Source: Desulfuromonas sp. (GTDB lineage Bacteria > Desulfobacterota > Desulfuromonadia > Desulfuromonadales > Geothermobacteraceae). From it: 64,000 nucleotides of DNA. The DNA lies in NCBI GenBank assembly GCA_002868905.1, contig PKUA01000006.1, positions 25,805 to 89,804 on the forward strand. Reading direction: 5' to 3'. Under the pieces are notes generated by a model. That model saw nothing but the letters and a program-made list of their open reading frames with translations, ran no database searches and was not told the origin of the DNA. Numbering within the stretch: the stretch's first letter is position 1; every line of letters starts with the position of its first letter. This document shows, in pieces, positions 18,605 to 27,480 of this stretch. The translations under genes and the position numbers were made by a program.

Positions 18605-19944
18605 GGTGCCCTCCGTGCAACATTTTTGAAAACCGGGTTTTCAAGAGCGTTTTTCAAATCTTCCGCCAGGTTGAGAAGCCCGTTATAAGCCCCGTAACTC
18701 TTTTTCTTCTCCTGGTTGACATCGGCAAACGCGATCCCTTTTTTGATTGCCGTATAGAGACTGCGCCCTCCGGCGAGCAGCAGATCGGCACCGGTCTCGT
18801 CGATCAACTTCGCCTGTTCGGCCCCGGGGTTCATCATCAGCACCCCCTTCTCGCCGAGGTACTCACGGGCCTTGGCCCGATCATCCTCGGTCGCCTTCTT
18901 GACAGCGGTCGCCACGACCTCGATGCCGAGATCCTGCAGTGCGGCCGCAATCGACCAGGTCTTGTTACCGCCGGTGTTCAAAACCGCCTTCTTGCCACGG
19001 AAAAATTCACGGTAGGGGGCAAGCCGCTGCTCGAGCGACTCCTCCTCGCGGGCGATCAGACGTTCTGTCCGGGCCACCAGGTCGGCATCGCCAAGTGCGG
19101 CGGCGATGGTACGCAAACCGTTGCTGGTGTCGCGCTTGCCGTAAAATGAGAGGGAGATGGAAGGAATACCGAACCTCTCTTCCATTTTTCGCGTCAGAGA
19201 AACCAGGGACTTGGCACAGACGAGAACGTTGAGCCTGGCCCGGTGAGCGGTCCGGATGGCGGCAACACGCCCGTCACCGCTCAGGGTCGAGAGTATCCGG
19301 ATACCGAGTTCTTCAAGCAAAGGGGAATATTGCCACATGTCTCCGGTGACGTTGTACTCTCCGATCAGGTTGATATCGAACGGTGTGCTCGTTTCAGGCT
19401 CTGCGGTCCCGATCAAATGGGTCAGAACCGCTTCGCCGCCGAGACGACTACCGAGATTTTTACTCCCGACAAACCCGGGTGCGTGCACCGGAATCATCGG
19501 TACGCCGTGGCGCTCGGAAGCCTGTTTGCAAACCGCATCAATGTCATCACCAATCAACGCCGTGACACAGGTGGCATAAACAAAAACAGCTTCAGGGCGG
19601 TAACGCTCCATGATGTAATCGATGGCCTCGGCGACTTTCCCTTCCCCTCCGAAGACAACGTCGTTGATCGTGACATCGGTGGTAAAACCAACCTGCGTCA
19701 GATCACGGCCTGCGTAACTTGTCCCGGTGGCGCGGGTTTCCCAGGAGGAACCGAGGCAGGTCATCGGTCCGTGCACCAGGTGAGCGGCATCGGCATAAGG
19801 AAACAGGGAAATCTGCGCTCCCTCGAAGGCGCACCCTCCGGTGGTCGCTCCCGGCTTCGGGACATTGCAGGCTGCCTTACGGGTCTGGTTATGAGCGCAG
19901 GAGCTCTCGTCGAGCAGTTCCCTGATCTTCGGTTTTTTTGCCAT
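18592..19944 (-). CDS. nifE: FeMo-cofactor scaffold subunit NifE
   Basis: With NifN it forms the scaffold on which the FeMo-cofactor precursor receives Mo and homocitrate. The 450-residue protein keeps the family cysteine patterns TTGGCAFEGAQ, HGPMTCLGSSW and YATCVTALIGDDID, and a nitrogenase-like INLIGEYNVTGD. It is the first gene of nifE-nifN-nifU/Q, transcribed from the sigma-54 promoter at 20076-20091, about 130 bases upstream. The short leader shows no intrinsic terminator, unlike the nifH and nifV leaders. Confidence 0.96.
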   Translation of the reverse strand: MAKKPKIRELLDESSCAHNQTRKAACNVPKPGATTGGCAFEGAQISLFPYADAAHLVHGPMTCLGSSWETRATGTSYAGRDLTQVGFTTDVTINDVVFGGEGKVAEAIDYIMERYRPEAVFVYATCVTALIGDDIDAVCKQASERHGVPMIPVHAPGFVGSKNLGSRLGGEAVLTHLIGTAEPETSTPFDINLIGEYNVTGDMWQYSPLLEELGIRILSTLSGDGRVAAIRTAHRARLNVLVCAKSLVSLTRKMEERFGIPSISLSFYGKRDTSNGLRTIAAALGDADLVARTERLIAREEESLEQRLAPYREFFRGKKAVLNTGGNKTWSIAAALQDLGIEVVATAVKKATEDDRAKAREYLGEKGVLMMNPGAEQAKLIDETGADLLLAGGRSLYTAIKKGIAFADVNQEKKKSYGAYNGLLNLAEDLKNALENPVFKNVARRAPWES

Positions 19945-20075
19945 GGCGGCCGACCTTTCAAATCATCTGCTGAAGTTTCTGAGATCAGGTCCGTCGCTTC
20001 TTTGGGAGTGGAACCGGCTTTTCCGGCAACGTTGGCGGGAAAGAGGATATATCCTGTTCGAGAACCGAGTTAAAC

Positions 20076-20091
20076 AGCAAGAGTCTTGCCA
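20076..20091 (-). promoter_or_regulatory. Sigma-54 promoter of nifE-nifN
   Basis: The minus strand reads TGGCAAGACTCTTGCT, with GG and GC elements at the -24/-12 spacing. A small palindrome, GCCTCA-AAA-TGAGGC (20103-20117), sits just upstream and could be an activator site; that is a guess. Confidence 0.82.
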
Positions 20092-20267
20092 TGTCGGCAA
20101 AAGCCTCAAAATGAGGCACTCTGGCTGCATCACCAGAGAGATTTCCGCGGGATCGAGTGACAATTTCCAGGCAGGATGCACGTTTTTTATGCAAAAAAAC
20201 ACCTTCTCTCTTCGGGGTTGCCTGGCGTGATGGTGCGGAAATGAGCGCTCCGTCTTGATTCTCATCT

Positions 20268-20283
20268 GGGCACGCGATTTGCT
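20268..20283 (+). promoter_or_regulatory. Sigma-54 promoter of nifV
   Basis: GGGCACGCGATTTGCT matches the -24/-12 consensus with correct spacing. It diverges from the nifE promoter about 180 bases away, so one activator region may serve both. Confidence 0.82.
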
Positions 20284-20301
20284 TTATCAAGCTCCCATAC
20301 C

Positions 20302-20372
20302 CCGGCAAAGTTGCCGGCCACCGGCAACGAAGCCCCGCCACGACAGGTCCCCCTGTCGTGGCGGGGCTTTTT
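20302..20372 (+). promoter_or_regulatory. nifV leader: ANTAR-type tandem hexaloop and terminator
   Basis: P1 is CCGGC-AAAGTT-GCCGG (20302-20317). P2 is GGC-AACGAA-GCC (20323-20334, only three pairs). The terminator arms are GCCCCGCCACGACAGG (20332-20347) and its complement (20352-20367), followed by a T run. Both loops are six bases with A1 and G4. P2 shares its last three bases with the terminator, so the two are exclusive. The terminator is very stable and should stop transcription before nifV unless relieved. Confidence 0.78.
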
Positions 20373-20390
20373 AATTTCCAGAGGTGCCCC

Positions 20391-21530
20391 ATGCTTGAAG
20401 ACAACAGACAGCAAGTCATTATCGACGACACGACCCTGCGGGACGGCGAACAGACCGCGGGGGTAGTTTTCAGCCGCGACGAGAAAATCCGCATCGCCAA
20501 ACTGCTCGATGATACCGGTGTCGGCGAACTCGAATGCGGCATCCCCGCCATGGGCCAAGAAGAGCGGGCGTCCGTCAAGGCCCTGGTCGACCTGGGGCTC
20601 AAAGCCCGGTTGATCACCTGGAATCGGGCCGTCATTTCCGACATCCAGGCGTCGCTCGATTCCGGGGTCGATGCGGTCGACATTTCCCTGTCGGTTTCGG
20701 ACATTCACATTGAACAAAAGCTTCGAAAATCCCGGAACTGGGTCAAGGAACAGCTCAAAGTCGCCCTCGATTTCGCCAAAAAAAACAACCTCTACGTCTC
20801 GGTCGGAGGGGAGGACGCGAGCCGAGCCGATCTTGAATTCCTGGTGGAATTGATGAGTATCGCACGCGACCTCGGCGCCGACCGGTTTCGCTTCTGTGAC
20901 ACCCTCGGCATCCTCGATCCGTTTTCGACCTTCGACAAGGTTTCCTATCTCGCCGCCCGGGTCGATCTCGACCTCGAGGTCCACACCCACAACGACCTCG
21001 GCATGGCCACCGCCAATGCGATTGCCGGCATCCGGGCCGGGGCGCGGTTCGTCAACACCACGGTCAACGGCTTGGGAGAGCGGGCCGGCAACGCAGCACT
21101 GGAAGAGGTCGTGATGGCCCTGCGCCATGCCTGCAACATAGAGCCCGGCATCGACACCGGCCGTTTCGTCGAGCTTTCCAGGCTCGTCGGCGAAGCGAGC
21201 TGCCGCCCCGTCCCCGACTGGAAAGCGGTCGTCGGGGCCAAAGTCTTCTCGCACGAATCCGGGCTGCACGCCGACGGGATTCTCAAGGCGCCGTCGAATT
21301 ACGAGGGCTACGACCCTGCCGAAGTCGGCCTGCAACGCCACATGGTAATCGGCAAACACTCCGGCAGCCATGGACTCGGATACCGGCTGCGACAGCTCGG
21401 GGTCAACCTCGGCCGCTCGGAACTCGACACGCTATTGGTCAAAGTCCGGCAGCTTGCCCAGTTCAACAAACGTCCGCTGGCGGACGACGAGTTGCTGCAA
21501 CTTTGTCAAGAGAGACTCCAGGTCGCCTGA
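20391..21530 (+). CDS. nifV: Homocitrate synthase NifV
   Basis: Condenses acetyl-CoA with 2-oxoglutarate to homocitrate, the organic ligand of FeMo-co. The 379-residue protein from MLEDNRQQVIIDD has GAGGTG upstream; an earlier in-frame Met would lie inside the terminator stem. Family motifs are clear: IIDDTTLRDGEQTAGVVFS (catalytic and metal Asp), VHTHNDLGMATAN (metal His pair) and GERAGNAALEE. Expression should depend on sigma-54 and on reading through the leader terminator. The stop overlaps the ATG of the downstream acetyltransferase. Confidence 0.95.
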   Translation: MLEDNRQQVIIDDTTLRDGEQTAGVVFSRDEKIRIAKLLDDTGVGELECGIPAMGQEERASVKALVDLGLKARLITWNRAVISDIQASLDSGVDAVDISLSVSDIHIEQKLRKSRNWVKEQLKVALDFAKKNNLYVSVGGEDASRADLEFLVELMSIARDLGADRFRFCDTLGILDPFSTFDKVSYLAARVDLDLEVHTHNDLGMATANAIAGIRAGARFVNTTVNGLGERAGNAALEEVVMALRHACNIEPGIDTGRFVELSRLVGEASCRPVPDWKAVVGAKVFSHESGLHADGILKAPSNYEGYDPAEVGLQRHMVIGKHSGSHGLGYRLRQLGVNLGRSELDTLLVKVRQLAQFNKRPLADDELLQLCQERLQVA

Positions 21531-22351
21531 TGCACCCGGAACTCCGTCAGCCAGCAACACAGGACTGGGATCATTTTTTCCGTCTCGCTGTTACGGAAGG
21601 GTGGTGCATCCCTTCGACCGAACAAGAGATGTTCGGGGACCAGTGGCGGGATCATGCCCGAGTCACTGCGCTCGACGGGACCTTCGCCGGGATGGTGACC
21701 GCCGTCCCACACGAGACGAGCGGCTGGATCGGCAACCTGATCATCCCGTCCGAGCTCCGCAGGCAGGGCCTCGGCACACAACTATTCACGGCTGCCTGCG
21801 CTGCGTTGGAGCAACACGGTTGTCAGTCAATCTGGTTGACCGCCTCCACCCAGGGACAGCCGCTTTACGCATCATTCGGATTCAGGGTCGTTGACCACAT
21901 CCACCGCTGGATCCACCCCGGACGCGAAGGTCATCGTTCTAAAAAAAAGTCAGAGCGGAACAATGGCGAGAGATTGGCCGAACTGGATCGACAAGCCTGG
22001 GGAGAAAAGCGTAATGTCATGCTCAATGGGTTGATGAACCATGGCGAGGTGCTCGTCACCGAAGATGCGGTCGCGCTGCTGCAGCGCGGCCCTGACTTCC
22101 AGGTCATCGGACCATGGTATTCGCCCAACCTCTGCCCCCGCTCCAACCGCCTGCTGCTCCAGGAGGCGCTGGATGAGCATCCAGCCCCCTCCTTTGTGGC
22201 AGACCTGCTCGCTTCATCACCGGTCGCCCAGCTGCTGGCAGCGGCAGGGTTCAGAAAAGCCGGGGAGAACGCATTGATGGTGCGGGGAACCGACGCGGCG
22301 GTCAACCGGTCGATGATGGTGTCGCTGGCGAGCCTGGGGAGCTTCGGCTAA
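21530..22351 (+). CDS. GNAT acetyltransferase coupled to nifV
   Basis: A 273-residue protein whose first half is a GNAT fold (TSGWIGNLIIPSELRRQGLGTQLF, the acetyl-CoA-binding QxxGxG-like loop, then PLYASFGFRV). The second half resembles the C-terminal acetyltransferase_18-like region (VLVTEDAVALLQRG). The ATG overlaps the nifV stop by one base (TGATG), so the two are translated together. The substrate is unknown. Linkage to nifV may reflect a diazotrophy-related role or only shared transcription. Confidence 0.82.
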   Translation: MHPELRQPATQDWDHFFRLAVTEGWCIPSTEQEMFGDQWRDHARVTALDGTFAGMVTAVPHETSGWIGNLIIPSELRRQGLGTQLFTAACAALEQHGCQSIWLTASTQGQPLYASFGFRVVDHIHRWIHPGREGHRSKKKSERNNGERLAELDRQAWGEKRNVMLNGLMNHGEVLVTEDAVALLQRGPDFQVIGPWYSPNLCPRSNRLLLQEALDEHPAPSFVADLLASSPVAQLLAAAGFRKAGENALMVRGTDAAVNRSMMVSLASLGSFG

Positions 22352-22517
22352 GAGCAAATGAACCACAATGCACAGAACGTGCAAAGGTTCTTAAAGAGCT
22401 GAAAGTCATTGGATAAGCGGCTAACGACAGCATCCCTTCTCCCCGAGGGAGAGGGTGAAATGCTGAAAACCCTGGCCTGAAAGTCCATAGGCTTGAACGA
22501 GCGCGCCGAGACCAATT

Positions 22518-22630
22518 ATTGCTTCGGTGATTAAACATTGAACTGTAGGGGCGGCGCTTGCTCCGCCCTGGGGCGCGGCAAGCAGCACCCCTACCAATTC
22601 AGGATTTGGATATTTATCCACTGAAGCAAT
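22518..22630. repeat. 113-bp repeat, copy 1, with short terminal inverted repeats
   Basis: The element starts ATTGCTTC and ends GAAGCAAT, and contains a palindromic core GTAGGGGC...CACCCCTAC. A second copy of identical length lies at 60180-60292 in the same orientation. Shared blocks include GGTGATTAAA, CGCCCTGGGGCGCGGC and CCCCTACC. It has no coding capacity, so it is a MITE- or REP-like element. It follows the acetyltransferase and precedes the convergent DUF445 gene. Confidence 0.8.
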
Positions 22631-22643
22631 AAGAGGGGCAGAC

Positions 22644-24230
22644 TTATAGCAGCAGCAACAGGTTCACCAACCCGATCAGGCCGCCGAGCAGGGCACCGAA
22701 CAAGTTGATGTACTTGAACTGCTCCTTCATGATCCCCATCAGCAACCCTTCGACCTCGAGAACATCGAGGGCATCAACCTTCTCACTGACAATGCGCGCC
22801 ACGTTGAGGCTCTCGACCAGCGGGGGGACCTCCTTCTTCAGCACGTCGGCCAGTTGCCGATAAAGCCCCGCTTCGAGTTCTTCACGCAAATCGGCAGGGA
22901 TCCTCGGCGCCAATCGTCCGAGCGACTTATGAAACAACAACTCGTCGAGCAAGGCGGCGAGCTGGCTGTCGAGCCAGCGCTCAGCCTGCGGATCCCGCAG
23001 CAGGGCCAGCAATCGTTCCTCCAACAGCGCGCGACCTTTTTCGACGCCATCGGGCGGCAGCGCTCCTTGCAAAATCGACTGGAACGAACGATCCTTGATC
23101 CGGTTATAACCGAGCTCGATCATGCCGGTCAGCGCTTGCCGGGTCCGTGCCCCGCGCAGGATATCCACCGCCTGCTCCCGCAGAAAACGACGCACGCCGG
23201 CGACCTTCTCATACGGCCATTTCTCAAGATAGCTCGCCACCGGCCGATCAAGCCACTGCTCGGCCCGTTCCCGCAGCAGGGCCGCGACCTGTTGCCGGGT
23301 CCGTTCTTCCTTGAGCCAACGGGCCATCTCGTCGGCTGCCTTGTCAATGAATTCCGGTAGCCTTTCGTAGATATTGTCGAGATTGACGAACCCTGAAAGC
23401 AGCCCGGCAAGCCCCTCCAGCGAGTCGAGGAAACCTTCGATACCCTCGCGCGCCTTGACGATGAGCCGCTGCCGCACATCCGGATCGTAAAGCAGGGTCG
23501 ACAGTTTCTCCAACAGCTCCGGCAATTCCTGCTCAAGCTGGTTCAACACCAGGTCGACCAGGTCGGAGGGCAAGATTTCCCGCAGGCTGCGCCGGCTCTG
23601 CAGCAGAGACTCGACCCGATCATCGACCAACCGCTCCACGGTCCGGGCCAACTCCGGCGATTGCAGCCACTGGCCAAGTTTTTCCCGGATGTGGCCTTGC
23701 AGGGCCTCTTCCCGCTCCTCGGTCAGAAAACTGCTGAGATCCCGGCTGAGCAGGGCATCGCCCTGGCGCTGCAGATAGCCGTGCAGCTCATCGGCAAAAT
23801 CGTCGCTGGCAAGGTACTGGCCGAGACGGGCGACCACTTTCCAGCGGCCCATGTCAACCAGGTCGCGAAACCGGTTGCGCATCTCCCGGGGAACCAGTTC
23901 GACCGGCGGGCCTAGCTCGCGCCCGACGAACTGGTCGAGCTTGTCGCGCAGGGCTCCCTGCAACTCCCGCCTGAAGCCCTCCTTCTGCAATGCACGGCCG
24001 ACATCGTCGGCCGTCAGCAGGTGACCGCCGACCATGTCGCCGATCCTGCGGGCGAGTTCCCCGCGCCGCGCCGGGATGATCCCGGGTGTCAGCGGGATGC
24101 GAATTCCAAACAGATACCAGGGACGCAGGGGACGGAACAACATCCGGATGGCGATGTAGTTGGTCACATAGCCGATCAGCGCCCCGAGCAACGGGGGGAG
24201 AAGATAAGGGAGGTAAGTCTCAATCTGCAT
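22644..24230 (-). CDS. DUF445 family membrane-anchored protein
   Basis: A 528-residue protein with a membrane segment at each end (LLPPLLGALIGYVTNYIAIRML near the N-terminus and LFGALLGGLIGLVNLLLLL at the C-terminus). A long alpha-helical, charged middle has repeated helices of the DUF445 type (GLAGLLSGFVNLDN, VPPLVESLNVARIVSEKV). The text YVTNYIAIRMLFRP...GIIPARRGELA is diagnostic of the family. It is found widely in bacteria and its function is unknown. It may share a transcript with the nucleotidyltransferase upstream (30 bases). Confidence 0.9.
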   Translation of the reverse strand: MQIETYLPYLLPPLLGALIGYVTNYIAIRMLFRPLRPWYLFGIRIPLTPGIIPARRGELARRIGDMVGGHLLTADDVGRALQKEGFRRELQGALRDKLDQFVGRELGPPVELVPREMRNRFRDLVDMGRWKVVARLGQYLASDDFADELHGYLQRQGDALLSRDLSSFLTEEREEALQGHIREKLGQWLQSPELARTVERLVDDRVESLLQSRRSLREILPSDLVDLVLNQLEQELPELLEKLSTLLYDPDVRQRLIVKAREGIEGFLDSLEGLAGLLSGFVNLDNIYERLPEFIDKAADEMARWLKEERTRQQVAALLRERAEQWLDRPVASYLEKWPYEKVAGVRRFLREQAVDILRGARTRQALTGMIELGYNRIKDRSFQSILQGALPPDGVEKGRALLEERLLALLRDPQAERWLDSQLAALLDELLFHKSLGRLAPRIPADLREELEAGLYRQLADVLKKEVPPLVESLNVARIVSEKVDALDVLEVEGLLMGIMKEQFKYINLFGALLGGLIGLVNLLLLL

Positions 24231-24260
24231 AAGTGTGCCGTGTGAGGCGTCTCGGATTGT

Positions 24261-25256
24261 TTAGTCGACCATTTCGATCAGCGAGTGGTCACCGATATTC
24301 ATCACGCGTGGTGAACCGACCAGCCGGACCGAATCACCGAGAATGCTCCGGTGCAGAACCATATTCTGCACGGTGCTGTCGGCATTGATAATAGAGTCGC
24401 GTACGATGCTCTCCTCGACAACGCTCCCACGCGCTACGGAAACGTCGGGGCCGAGAATGCAGTTGCGCACTACCGCACCCTTTTCGATATGCACCGGCTC
24501 GATCAGTACCGTGTTGACCGCCTCACCATGCACATGGTGGCGCCCCCTGAGCAGGTAGCGGTTGGTTTCCAGCAGAGTTTCCGGCTTGCCGCAGTCGAGC
24601 CAGGCATCGATCTGCGGAGCCTTAAACCGGGTGCCGCCGGCGATCATCCGCATGAACACGGCGGGGAGGTAGTATTCCCCCTTAACCGTATCACCCGCCG
24701 CGAGCGTCTCTTGGATGGCCGTCATGAAGGCGTTGGCATCCTTCAGGTAGTAAAGTCCGACCTGGGCGAGTCGAGAAATTGGCGTATCCGGCTTTTCCAC
24801 CATATCGACGATCAGACCATCCTTGACCACGTTGACACCGAACCGCTGGTAGTCCTCGACCTCCATCGAGTAGATCAACCCGTCGCAGTCCTCGGTCAGT
24901 TTCGAAATCTGCCCCAGGTCCGCCACGAAGATGGTGTCGTTAAACACGACCAGCAGGTCGTCACCCGGCTCGATGCGCGGTGCCGCAAGCACCACGGCAT
25001 GGGCCGGTCCGAGCCTCTCCTCCTGCACCAGGTAGCTGCAGTTCAGGTCCGGAAAATGCTGCTGCATGAAATCGCTGATCTGCGCGCCGTTTTCATCGGT
25101 GATAAAAATGAACTCTTCAGGCGCGAGTGGGACGAGACGGCTGATGATATGTTCAAGGACGGTTTTTCCCGCGACGTGAACCAGAGATTTGGCCTTGGTG
25201 TGGGTATGAGGGCGCAACCGCGTCCCCTTTCCGGCAACCGGAAGAACAATTTTCAT
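24261..25256 (-). CDS. Sugar-1-phosphate nucleotidyltransferase-like protein
   Basis: A 331-residue protein with the nucleotidyltransferase signature KIVLPVAGKGTRLRPHTHTKAKSLVHVAGK, Asp motif VVFNDTIFV, then GLYYLKD and a C-terminal left-handed beta-helix of hexapeptide repeats (about residues 240-331). This is the RmlA/GlmU-like family that joins sugar-1-phosphates to NTPs; which sugar is not readable. AGGAG lies 6 bases before ATG 25256; ATG 25262 is too close to that site. Confidence 0.87.
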   Translation of the reverse strand: MKIVLPVAGKGTRLRPHTHTKAKSLVHVAGKTVLEHIISRLVPLAPEEFIFITDENGAQISDFMQQHFPDLNCSYLVQEERLGPAHAVVLAAPRIEPGDDLLVVFNDTIFVADLGQISKLTEDCDGLIYSMEVEDYQRFGVNVVKDGLIVDMVEKPDTPISRLAQVGLYYLKDANAFMTAIQETLAAGDTVKGEYYLPAVFMRMIAGGTRFKAPQIDAWLDCGKPETLLETNRYLLRGRHHVHGEAVNTVLIEPVHIEKGAVVRNCILGPDVSVARGSVVEESIVRDSIINADSTVQNMVLHRSILGDSVRLVGSPRVMNIGDHSLIEMVD

Positions 25257-25452
25257 CGACATCTCCTCCTTGCGGCCCGTTCACCTGGAACAAAAGTGGA
25301 ACGACGGGCATGAATTGTGGTTAAATATCCTCGTATCGCAATGCGACGCTTTTCGTGGACATGCAAAAGATTTTCCTGACGAACTCGTCAATCTGCCCAA
25401 AACACCCCGGATTCCCGGATGATGGGAACAGCTTCAGCGTAAGGACCTTGCC

Positions 25453-26337
25453 ATGCCGGATCAACTCATTCGTTGTCTCACCGAAGACGGTTCTTTCCGC
25501 GCCATCGCCACCGACACCACCGGACTGATCGAAGAACTGCGGCAGCGGCATGGGACCGATCCGACTGCCACCGTCGCTCTCGGGCGCCTCGCCACCGGCA
25601 CCGCTTTGCTCGGGGCATTGCTTAAAGGGGATCAGCGCCTTGCCCTCATGGTCGAAGGGAACGGCCCTTTGCAACGGTTGCATGCGGAGACCGACGCTTC
25701 CGGCAATGTCCGCGCTTCGCTCCGCGTGCCGACCTGCAACCTTCCTCCCGAAGGGATGAAATTCCCGGTTGCCGCGGCCATTGGCAAAGCGGGCTTTCTG
25801 CACGTCATCAAGGACCTCGGCCTCAAGGAGCCTTACCAGAGCATGGTGCAACTCCAGACCAGCGAGATCGCCGAGGACCTCGCCTACTACCTGACATCGT
25901 CCGAACAGATCCCTTCCGCCGTCGCACTTGGTGTTCTTCTCAACACCGATGGCTCGGTCCTGGCCGCCGGTGGCTTCCTGGTTCAGGCTATGCCGGACTG
26001 CGCGGAAGATTTGCTCGCGACGCTGGAAGATCGGCTTCACGAGCTGCCGCCGGTTTCCAATCTGCTCGCTGAGGGCGCGACGCCGCCCGATCTGGTCAGG
26101 CAGGTATTTGGCGACTGGCCGTTCAATATCCGCCAGACCAACGAAATCCGTTTTCAGTGCGGGTGCAACCTGAGGCAGATCGCAACGGTGCTGCGCAGCC
26201 TGCCGGAAGAGGAGCGGGTTGCTCTCGCCGCACACAAGGAGCCGACTGTGATCAACTGCGAATATTGTCGGCAGGAGTACACCCTGCAACCCCATGATCT
26301 CGCCATCCTGGACATGACCACGGACAAAAAATCGTGA
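25453..26337 (+). CDS. hslO: Redox-regulated chaperone Hsp33
   Basis: Cytoplasmic holdase activated by oxidation. The 294-residue protein contains the family core (GNGPLQRLHAETDASGNVRA) and the C-terminal zinc-binding switch cysteines in FQCGCNL (Cys-x-Cys) and CEYCRQEY (Cys-x2-Cys). It stands alone on the plus strand, converging with the lipoprotein gene; a small CCGGGT/ACCCGG hairpin lies between the two stops. Confidence 0.96.
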   Translation: MPDQLIRCLTEDGSFRAIATDTTGLIEELRQRHGTDPTATVALGRLATGTALLGALLKGDQRLALMVEGNGPLQRLHAETDASGNVRASLRVPTCNLPPEGMKFPVAAAIGKAGFLHVIKDLGLKEPYQSMVQLQTSEIAEDLAYYLTSSEQIPSAVALGVLLNTDGSVLAAGGFLVQAMPDCAEDLLATLEDRLHELPPVSNLLAEGATPPDLVRQVFGDWPFNIRQTNEIRFQCGCNLRQIATVLRSLPEEERVALAAHKEPTVINCEYCRQEYTLQPHDLAILDMTTDKKS

Positions 26338-26346
26338 TGAGCCGGG

Positions 26347-26853
26347 TCAACCCGGATTCGTCTTCGGCAGTTGCCGACGCACCTTGCCGGCCCGGACTTC
26401 GACCGGCACCCCCTCACCGGCTGCAGTCTCCCAGGCGACGTCGCCGACATTGAAACCGTGCTGCTCCAGCAGGAGTTTCAACTGCGAAACACGTTTGTCT
26501 GCCAGCTTCCGTGCATAGTCGTCTCCCCGGTCGAGGCCTGCCCGAACGATAAACTTCCAGTCATGGGCAGCAAACCGGCCGAAGAAATCAACCAGGGGAG
26601 CTGTTGATCCCGGCGCCTCAAGACTCGGGATCAGGGCGGATCTTCCAAACAGGGTACCCGCCGGGTAAAGCAAACGAAAACCATCGACGGCAACGACATC
26701 GGCATCCGGTAACAAGCGAGCGGCTGCGGTCAGTTCTTCGATGCTTGCCAGGCCTCCGTCGGCCAGGCGCTCCTCCATGGTGACCGGCGCGCAGGCAGAC
26801 AGGGCGAGCACGATTAACAACAGAAGAGCGGTCAGTAAATTCATCTTAAACAT
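26347..26853 (-). CDS. Lipoprotein with degenerate OmpA-like C-terminal region
   Basis: A 168-residue protein with a lipobox: LLLLIVLALSACAP, so it is probably an outer-membrane-attached lipoprotein. The C-terminal part (DFFGRFAAHDWKFIVRAG, YARKLADKRVSQLKLLLEQHG) resembles OmpA/MotB peptidoglycan-binding domains, though the match is weak. Three ATG codons run in a row after GGGAGG, and the third (26853) gives the best spacing. Confidence 0.7.
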   Translation of the reverse strand: MFKMNLLTALLLLIVLALSACAPVTMEERLADGGLASIEELTAAARLLPDADVVAVDGFRLLYPAGTLFGRSALIPSLEAPGSTAPLVDFFGRFAAHDWKFIVRAGLDRGDDYARKLADKRVSQLKLLLEQHGFNVGDVAWETAAGEGVPVEVRAGKVRRQLPKTNPG

Positions 26854-26934
26854 CATCATCCTCCCATCCGGGAATGGATTATAACAGATCGCGCCCGGCC
26901 TGTCCCGACTCGAAACCGTCCCGACAAGGGACGC

Positions 26935-27480
26935 TCAACTCTTCGCGAATGCCGGGTGACGGCGGAGCGAAGCGATCAGGCCGTTGGCCACGAAGCCGTT
27001 GACCCCGCCGGTCAGGATTGCGATCAGAAACAGCACGGGATAAATCGACCAGACAACGGTGTGCTGCAGCAACCAGGAGGCGACAGCAACCTGCCCGGTA
27101 ACATGCCCGACCGCCCCGAGGATCGACAAACCGATCGGGCTGAACCAACGTCGCCCCCACCAGTAGGCAAGGCTCATGGCAGCAACGGCCAACAAACCGC
27201 CACCGCAGGCGAGAAAAAACCCTGGGGTCAAAAAACGACCGAGCAATAACGAACCAAGGCCTATCCTGATAATTGCCACTCCCCAGGCAGCCCTTGGACC
27301 GAACAGGACCAGCGCCGTCAGGGTCAGGATATTGGCGATGCCGATACGGAACCACGGCAGCGGCGTCGGAAGCAGGGTTTCGGCAGCGTGCAGCGCAATG
27401 GCCAGAGCGGCGAACAGGGCCAGAAACACCTGACGACGACTCTTCTCAAGTTCGACGGTATCAACGGCTGAGCAGGTCAT
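26935..27480 (-). CDS. Gx transporter family membrane protein
   Basis: A 181-residue hydrophobic protein with five or six spans. The text FRIGIANILTLTALVLFGPRAAWGVAIIRIGLGSLLLG matches the Gx transporter family, once called heptaprenyl diphosphate synthase component I. It overlaps the end of the NusG-II gene by 20 bases. The usual apbE/NusG-II/Gx neighbourhood suggests a role beside flavin-dependent redox proteins; its substrate is not known. ATG 27480 has AGGAG upstream. Confidence 0.85.
   Translation of the reverse strand: MTCSAVDTVELEKSRRQVFLALFAALAIALHAAETLLPTPLPWFRIGIANILTLTALVLFGPRAAWGVAIIRIGLGSLLLGRFLTPGFFLACGGGLLAVAAMSLAYWWGRRWFSPIGLSILGAVGHVTGQVAVASWLLQHTVVWSIYPVLFLIAILTGGVNGFVANGLIASLRRHPAFAKS

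Noticed and set aside
20092..20267. NifA upstream activator site between nifE and nifV
   Set aside because: No TGT-N10-ACA was found on reading the interval on both strands.
20262..21371. Minus-strand frame opposite nifV
   Set aside because: Antisense shadow of nifV; it also crosses the nifV promoter and terminator.
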